From NCBI RefSeq assembly GCF_022343555.1, contig NZ_JAKQZH010000003.1, positions 1-64,000 on the forward strand: 64,000 nucleotides of DNA. Direction: 5' to 3'. Below the pieces are notes generated by a model. It made no database searches, had not been told where the DNA came from, and saw nothing but the letters and a program-made list of their open reading frames with translations. This document shows, one piece after another, positions 59,110 through 64,000 of the stretch. This DNA comes from Marinobacter sp. C7. Its GTDB lineage: Bacteria; Pseudomonadota; Gammaproteobacteria; Pseudomonadales; Oleiphilaceae. How positions within the stretch are numbered: position 1 is the first letter of the stretch; each line of letters begins with the position of its first letter. The translations under genes were made by a program, and so were the position numbers.

Positions 59110-60264
59110 ATGCTTAAGACAATTCTGCGTCGCACGGGACAAGTTGCGGCCATCGCCGCCGCAGGCCTGGTTATGAGTGCCCAGGCTGCAGAGCCGATCA
59201 AGATCGGTTCTTTCCTGTCAGTTACCGGCCCAGCCTCTTTCCTCGGGGATCCGGAACTGAAAACTCTGGAAATGTACGTTGAGAAAATCAACGAGGATGG
59301 TGGGGTTCTCGGCCGTCCGCTCGAGCTTATTCACTACGATGACGTGGGTAATGCCTCCAACGCCCGTAACTTTGCCAGCCGGCTGATCCGTTCCGATCGT
59401 GTCGATATCATCGTCGGTGGTAGTACCACCGGTGCTACCATGGCCGCTGTGCCCCTGGTGGAGCAGGCCAAGGTTCCTTTCATTTCCCTGGCGGGTGCCG
59501 TGGTAATTACCAACCCGGTGAAGAAGTGGGTATTCAAAACGCCGCAAACTGACCGCATGGCGGCAGAGCGCATCCTGACCGACATGAAAGACCGTGGTAT
59601 TACCCGCTTCGGCCTGATTTCCGGTACCGGTGGTTTCGGCAGTTCCGGTCGCACCCAGACTCTGGATGTGGTTGAGCAGATGGGCATGGAAGTCGTGGCC
59701 GATGTGACCTACAGCGGCTCCGATACCGACATGACGGCCCAGCTTACCAACATCCGTAATACCGATGGTGTCGAGGCGGTGCTGAACTTCGGCTTCGGCC
59801 AGGGCCCGGCCATCGTGACCCGCAACTATGCCCAGCTGGGCATGGAGCTTCCCTTCTACCAGTCCCACGGTGTGGCGTCTGACAGCTTCCTGGAGCTGGC
59901 GGGTGATGCTGCCGAAGGCGTGCGCCTGCCGGCTTCCCCGCTGCTGGTCCCGGACTCCCTGCCGGATGACGACCCCCAGAAGCAGGTCGTGCAGGATTAC
60001 AAGGCCGAGTACGAAGCCCGTTGGGATTCCAAGGTGTCCACCTTCGGTGCCTATGCCTACGACGGCCTGATGCTGGCAGTCCAGGCCATCGAAGCCGCCG
60101 GCTCCACCGACAAGGAAGCCGTACGTGAAGCTCTGGAAAATATCCAGGGTTATGTGGGCGTAACCGGTGTGTTCAACATGTCACCGGAAGACCACAACGG
60201 CCTCGAAGCCGACTCCTTCCGCATCCTGGAAGTCCAGAACGGCGAGTGGAAGCTCATTAACTGA
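59110..60264 (+). CDS. ABC transporter periplasmic binding protein, branched-chain type (LivJ-like)
   Basis: Type I periplasmic binding protein (384 aa). A signal peptide ends at about A26 (VMSAQA|AEPIKIG). Two alpha/beta lobes follow (FLSVTGPASFLGDPELKTLEM near the start, in sequence order with later VEQAKVPFISLAGA). The family binds branched-chain amino acids but also aromatic acids and amides; the ligand cannot be read directly, and the context suggests an aromatic compound. ATG 59110 follows GGGAGA at 59095-59100. Confidence 0.9.
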   Translation: MLKTILRRTGQVAAIAAAGLVMSAQAAEPIKIGSFLSVTGPASFLGDPELKTLEMYVEKINEDGGVLGRPLELIHYDDVGNASNARNFASRLIRSDRVDIIVGGSTTGATMAAVPLVEQAKVPFISLAGAVVITNPVKKWVFKTPQTDRMAAERILTDMKDRGITRFGLISGTGGFGSSGRTQTLDVVEQMGMEVVADVTYSGSDTDMTAQLTNIRNTDGVEAVLNFGFGQGPAIVTRNYAQLGMELPFYQSHGVASDSFLELAGDAAEGVRLPASPLLVPDSLPDDDPQKQVVQDYKAEYEARWDSKVSTFGAYAYDGLMLAVQAIEAAGSTDKEAVREALENIQGYVGVTGVFNMSPEDHNGLEADSFRILEVQNGEWKLIN

Positions 60265-60286
60265 TCTGTCCATCAAGCAGTAAACC

Positions 60287-60317
60287 GTCTGCCCGTCCCG
60301 GTTCGGGGCGGGCAGAC
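60287..60317 (+). other. Stable hairpin between livJ-like and livH-like genes
   Basis: GTCTGCCCGTCCCG pairs over 14 positions (one T-G pair) with the following CGGGGCGGGCAGAC around a 3-base loop. There is no T run. Such hairpins after binding-protein genes typically protect the upstream mRNA, giving more binding protein than permease. Confidence 0.7.
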
Positions 60318-60340
60318 GCTGTCCGACCGGAACCACGGCT

Positions 60341-61216
60341 ATGTTTGCAGAATTCCTCCAGTATCTCTTCACCGGGATCACTATCGGTGCTACTTATGCT
60401 CTGATAGCCCTCGGGTTTACTCTCATTTATAACGCCAGCCACGTCATCAACTTTGCCCAGGGCGAATTCCTGATGATTGGCGGCATGGCGACCGTTTCTC
60501 TCACGGCGATGGGCGTGCCCATGGTACTTGCCATCATCCTGGCCGTGTTGCTTGCCGGTGTTCTCGGTATCCTGCTGCAGCGCTTTGCTATTGCGCCTGC
60601 GAAACAGGCCGATGTGGTGACGCTGATCATCATCACCATCGGTGCCTCCATTTTCATCCGTGGTCTTGCCCAGCTGGTCTGGGGCAAGGAATACCACGTC
60701 ATGCAGAATTTCAGCAGCGACGAGCCGATCCGGATCTTCGGTGCTGTCCTCAACAGCCAGAGCCTCTGGGTTCTGGGTATCGGTGCGATCCTTGTGGTCG
60801 GACTGGTACTGTTCTTTACCCGCACACTGATCGGTAAGGCGATTCTCGCCACCTCCATGAACAAGGAAGCCGCGCGTCTGGTGGGTATCCGTACCCAGCT
60901 GGTTCTGATGCTGGCGTTCCTGGTGTCGGCGGTGCTGGGGTCGGTTGCCGGTGTCGTGGTTGCGCCGATTACCTTCACCTCCTACGACATCGGCATCATG
61001 CTCGGCCTCAAAGGCTTTGTCGCCGCCGCCATCGGCGGGTTGGGCAGCGGTATCGGTGCCGTTGTCGGTGGCCTGTTGCTGGGCGTGGTCGAGGCCATGG
61101 CTGCGGGCTACATCTCCTCTGACTACAAGGACGCCGTGGCGTTCTCCATGATTCTCGTCGTGCTGTTCTTCATGCCGCGCGGTCTGTTTGGCGCCAAGGT
61201 CGTGGAGAGGGTGTAA
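60341..61216 (+). CDS. ABC transporter permease, LivH-like
   Basis: A membrane subunit (291 aa, about eight helices) of a branched-chain-type importer. It begins LQYLFTGITIGATYALIALGF, the LivH start signature, and has the ATPase-contacting loop NKEAARLVGIRTQLVLMLAF. A glycine-rich helix (AAAIGGLGSGIGAVVGGLLLG) follows. It lies two bases upstream of the livM-like gene. Confidence 0.92.
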   Translation: MFAEFLQYLFTGITIGATYALIALGFTLIYNASHVINFAQGEFLMIGGMATVSLTAMGVPMVLAIILAVLLAGVLGILLQRFAIAPAKQADVVTLIIITIGASIFIRGLAQLVWGKEYHVMQNFSSDEPIRIFGAVLNSQSLWVLGIGAILVVGLVLFFTRTLIGKAILATSMNKEAARLVGIRTQLVLMLAFLVSAVLGSVAGVVVAPITFTSYDIGIMLGLKGFVAAAIGGLGSGIGAVVGGLLLGVVEAMAAGYISSDYKDAVAFSMILVVLFFMPRGLFGAKVVERV

Positions 61217-61218
61217 CC

Positions 61219-62226
61219 ATGTTGAATAGATTCATGCAAATGCGGCTTCGGGACCTGATCATTCTGGCGATCATCCTGTTTGCCCTGCCGTTGTTCCTGA
61301 ACAACCCGTTTCACTATGACCTGGCCACCCAGATGGCGATTATCGCGGCCACGGTGGTAGGCCTGAACCTGCTGGTCGGGTTTGCCGGCCAGATCAGTCT
61401 GGGACATGCCGGTTTCTTCGGTCTCGGCGCCTATTTCACCGGCATCATGACCAGCAGTTACGGCTGGTCCTCGGTGCCCGCACTGGTCGTTGGCGCGATC
61501 GCGGTGGGTATCATCGCCTGGATTGTCGGTCGTCCCATCCTGCGCCTGAAGGGGCACTATCTGTCCATGGCGACCCTGGCCGTCGGTTTTATCATCGCAA
61601 TCATCCTCAACAACGAACGGGCGTTGACCGGCGGGCCGGATGGTATGCCGGTGCCGGCCTTTACCGTATTCGGCTGGGAGCTGAGCCCGTTTGGCAGCTA
61701 TAACCTGCTCGGCATGGAGCTCAATGGCAGTGAGGCCTGGTACCTGTTTGCAGCACTGGTATTGCTGGTTGCGGTCTGGCTCGCCCAGAACCTGATCGAC
61801 TCGCCCATCGGCCGGGCGCTGCGTTCGGTGCACGGTTCAGAAGTGGCTGCGCGGGTGGTTGGTGTCGATACGGCCCGATACAAGAGCCTGGTGTTCGTGG
61901 TTTCAGCGATTTATGCCAGTGCCATGGGCAGTCTGTACGCCCATTTCCAGGGCTTCATTACGCCGGCTGTGGCCGGGTTCGATTTCTCCATCCTGTTTAT
62001 CACCATGGTGGTTCTCGGCGGTATGGGTTCCACTATGGGCGTCATCCTGGGTGCCGTGGTGCTCAAGCTCCTGCCCCAGGTGCTGGCGGATTTCCAGGAG
62101 CTGGAAACCGTCATGTTCGGTGCAATCCTGATGCTCACCATGATCTTCATGCCCAAGGGCCTGCTGCCCACTATCCAGATGGCTGTCGGTAAGCGGATGA
62201 AGAAAAAGGCGGGAGGTCAGGCATGA
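61219..62226 (+). CDS. ABC transporter permease, LivM-like
   Basis: Second permease subunit (335 aa, about nine helices). LLVGFAGQISLGHAGFFGLGAY is the LivM signature, and RALRSVHGSEVAARVVGVDTARYK is the coupling loop that contacts the ATPases. The stop overlaps the livG-like start by four bases (ATGA). Confidence 0.92.
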   Translation: MLNRFMQMRLRDLIILAIILFALPLFLNNPFHYDLATQMAIIAATVVGLNLLVGFAGQISLGHAGFFGLGAYFTGIMTSSYGWSSVPALVVGAIAVGIIAWIVGRPILRLKGHYLSMATLAVGFIIAIILNNERALTGGPDGMPVPAFTVFGWELSPFGSYNLLGMELNGSEAWYLFAALVLLVAVWLAQNLIDSPIGRALRSVHGSEVAARVVGVDTARYKSLVFVVSAIYASAMGSLYAHFQGFITPAVAGFDFSILFITMVVLGGMGSTMGVILGAVVLKLLPQVLADFQELETVMFGAILMLTMIFMPKGLLPTIQMAVGKRMKKKAGGQA

Positions 62227-62981
62227 GCGCACTGATTGAAGTAAAAGGCCTGGACAAGGCTTTCGGTGGCGTCCATGCAGTGGAAGGCGTGTCCTTCTCG
62301 GTGGAAGCCGGCCAGGTGTATTCGGTGATCGGCCCCAACGGGGCAGGCAAGACGACCCTGTTTAACCTGATTTCAGGTATCTACACCCCGACCAAGGGCG
62401 AAATCAGCCTGAAAGGGGAGAGCACTGCCAGGCTGGAACCGAACCAGCTGGCGGAGCGGGGCATGTGCCGCACGTTCCAGCAGATGCAGATCTGCATGAA
62501 CATGTCCGCCATCGAAAACGTGATGCTGGGGCGCCATCTCAAGCTCCGGAGCAATCTGTTCACCACGCTGTTCCGGTTGCCGTCCCTGCTTCGGGACGAG
62601 AAATCCTGCCGGGAGCGGGCAGCGGAACTGATGGAGTTCGTCGGTTGCGGCGATTACCTGGATACCGAGGCGTCGGCCATGTCCTATGGCGCCCTGAAGC
62701 GGCTGGAAATCGCCCGGGCGCTGGCGGCAGAGCCCAAGGTCATCCTGCTGGATGAGCCGGCCGCCGGTCTGAACGCCGTGGAAACCGCGGCTCTGGAGAA
62801 GCTGATCCGGAAGATTGCCGATCAGGGCACCACCGTCATGCTGGTTGAGCACGACATGAAGCTGGTCATGGGTATTTCCGACCGCCTGCTGGTGCTCAAC
62901 TACGGGCGCGTGCTGGCGGAAGGTACGCCGGAAGAAATCCGCAACAACCCGGACGTCATTGCTGCCTACCTGGGCGGCTGA
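62223..62981 (+). CDS. ABC transporter ATPase, LivG-like
   Basis: ATPase subunit (252 aa): Walker A GPNGAGKTT (37-45), Walker B VILLDEPAAGLN and H-loop LVEHDMKLVM. The signature loop reads MSYGALKRLEIARAL instead of the usual LSYGQQRRLEIARAL, a mild variation. It is followed after 17 bases by the hemerythrin-LivF fusion gene. Confidence 0.94.
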   Translation: MSALIEVKGLDKAFGGVHAVEGVSFSVEAGQVYSVIGPNGAGKTTLFNLISGIYTPTKGEISLKGESTARLEPNQLAERGMCRTFQQMQICMNMSAIENVMLGRHLKLRSNLFTTLFRLPSLLRDEKSCRERAAELMEFVGCGDYLDTEASAMSYGALKRLEIARALAAEPKVILLDEPAAGLNAVETAALEKLIRKIADQGTTVMLVEHDMKLVMGISDRLLVLNYGRVLAEGTPEEIRNNPDVIAAYLGG

Positions 62982-62998
62982 GCAAGGAGACATTTCAT

Positions 62999-64000
62999 AT
63001 GAGCGAGCAACAGACCGAAATGGCGCCTGCCCAGTCCCGCAGCGAGCAGGCAGTACGCATTATTGTTCACGAGCATCAGGCGCTGTGGCGCATACTGGAC
63101 CTGCTGGACCAGCTGCTGAGCGACATGAACATCAACGAGCAACAGCCGGATGAGCGGTTGTTCACCAAGATCTTCGATTACATCGAACACTTTTCCGAGC
63201 GGGTACACTCGACACCAACGGACATCGAGCTGTACAAGCGCCTGGGAGCCAAGCACCCGGAGTCGCTGCCACTGCTGGAGAAGCTTTCCAAGGGCTACCT
63301 CGTCGGCCATGAGAAGCTGATGGAGCTTCGCCAGCTGCTGACCGCCTGCATGGAAAACTGGCCGGAGGGTCGGGAAGAATTCAGTCACGCTCTGGCCCGG
63401 TTCACCGAAGCCCTGCGCAAGCACATCCGCAAGGAAGAAGGGGTGGTGATTCCCCGTGCCCGCAAGGTGCTCTCCGATGAGGACTGGGAGCAGATTATCG
63501 AAGCGCGGGACATCGAGAACGATCCCCTGTTTGGCGAGCGGGTCCGGGAGGAATTCCGGGAGCTGCGCCACGAGATCATCAGCTATACCCCGGAGCGCTT
63601 CGGTGGTCTTGGCCTCAAGCATGCGGAGCAGGTCACTGCACCCCACGCCCGGGAGGAAATGCTGGCAATCAAAGGCCTTGCAACCTCCTATGGCCAGATC
63701 GAAGTGCTGCATGACATCGACATCAGCATCAACAGCGGCGAAATCGTGTCACTGGTGGGCGCCAACGGTGCCGGCAAGTCCACCCTGCTGATGAGCATCT
63801 CCGGCCTCCAGCCGATGGATCGCGGCAGCATGGTGTACCAGGGCAAGGACCTTGCGAAGGTCTCTGCCGACCAGCGGGTCGGCGACGGTATTGTCCAGGT
63901 GCCGGAAGGTCGTCAGGTGTTCAAGGATCTGTCGGTCCATGACAACCTGTTGCTGGGAGCCTACACCCGCGGGCGCAGCCAGGAAGTGGAAGATGATCTG
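62999..64000 (+). CDS. Hemerythrin-like (HHE) domain fused to a LivF-type ABC ATPase (3' end outside window)
   Basis: The first 334 residues are visible. Residues about 15-205 form a hemerythrin-like four-helix domain: RIIVHEHQALWRILDLLDQ (H24, H26), YIEHFSERVHS (H64, H70), VGHEKLMELR (H104), KHIRKEEGVVIPRA (H142, E146), ending EDWEQIIEARDIENDPLFG. From M221 it is a normal LivF ATPase: MLAIKGLATSYGQIEVLHD, Walker A GANGAGKST at 254-262, Q-loop region VQVPEGRQVF. The usual helix-2 H-x3-E is altered (T74, D75), so the metal site may be modified. GGAGG at 63652-63656 lies two bases before the M221 codon, so an internal start giving plain LivF is conceivable. It should be the second importer ATPase. 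Confidence 0.9.
   Translation, partial: MSEQQTEMAPAQSRSEQAVRIIVHEHQALWRILDLLDQLLSDMNINEQQPDERLFTKIFDYIEHFSERVHSTPTDIELYKRLGAKHPESLPLLEKLSKGYLVGHEKLMELRQLLTACMENWPEGREEFSHALARFTEALRKHIRKEEGVVIPRARKVLSDEDWEQIIEARDIENDPLFGERVREEFRELRHEIISYTPERFGGLGLKHAEQVTAPHAREEMLAIKGLATSYGQIEVLHDIDISINSGEIVSLVGANGAGKSTLLMSISGLQPMDRGSMVYQGKDLAKVSADQRVGDGIVQVPEGRQVFKDLSVHDNLLLGAYTRGRSQEVEDDL

Overview
This window looks like the chromosome of a marine gammaproteobacterium close to Marinobacter or the pseudomonads. That is my inference from gene content and order, not from a search. Several blocks follow the order I remember from Pseudomonas aeruginosa: rplM-rpsI-petABC-sspAB, then (opposite strand) lpoA-yraN-SIS protein, then rsmI-rnpB-mraZ and the full division and cell-wall (dcw) cluster to lpxC, dciA, a LytM-type peptidase, secA, argJ and a Nudix-ThiE fusion. 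The left edge cuts into a 5S rRNA gene, so an rRNA operon lies just outside. The right edge cuts the last gene.

Layout. 1-310: 5S tail, a second displaced copy of the 5S tail, and two terminators. 377-5721: leuA, a HolD-like gene with rimI, prfC and a TatD-family nuclease (E. coli has a similar holD-rimI-yjjG-prfC group). 5750-10793: ribosomal proteins L13/S9, the cytochrome bc1 complex and SspA/SspB. 10842-13695 (minus): SIS protein, YraN and LpoA. 13828-15126: rsmI and RNase P RNA. 15331-32396: dcw cluster, starting with a textbook promoter and four MraZ boxes, with genes overlapping by a few bases almost throughout. 32566-41725: lpxC, dciA (minus), M23 peptidase, secA, argJ, Nudix-ThiE, moaC and ribA. 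41798-45783 (minus): the isoprenoid group xseB-ispA-dxs plus an NRDE protein. 45882-49281: TauE-like exporter, lgt, thyA, then two large stem-loop repeats, then folA. 49278-50789 (minus): DEAD-box helicase.

50930-64000 is the accessory-looking part and reads as one metabolic module. An Lrp-type regulator is divergent from a fused indolepyruvate ferredoxin oxidoreductase, an aromatic aminotransferase and a sodium-coupled amino-acid transporter. A PaaX-type regulator is then divergent from a branched-chain-type ABC importer (livJHMG and a livF-like gene). The coherent reading is uptake of aromatic amino acids, transamination to aryl-pyruvates, oxidative decarboxylation to aryl-acetyl-CoA, and sensing of phenylacetyl-CoA by PaaX. 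The last gene is the most unusual one: a hemerythrin-like (HHE) domain of about 215 residues is joined in frame to the LivF ATPase. Together with a near-perfect 28-bp dyad over the importer promoter and a possible Phe/Tyr-ending leader peptide, this suggests an importer gated by oxygen, iron or redox state that may not have been described.
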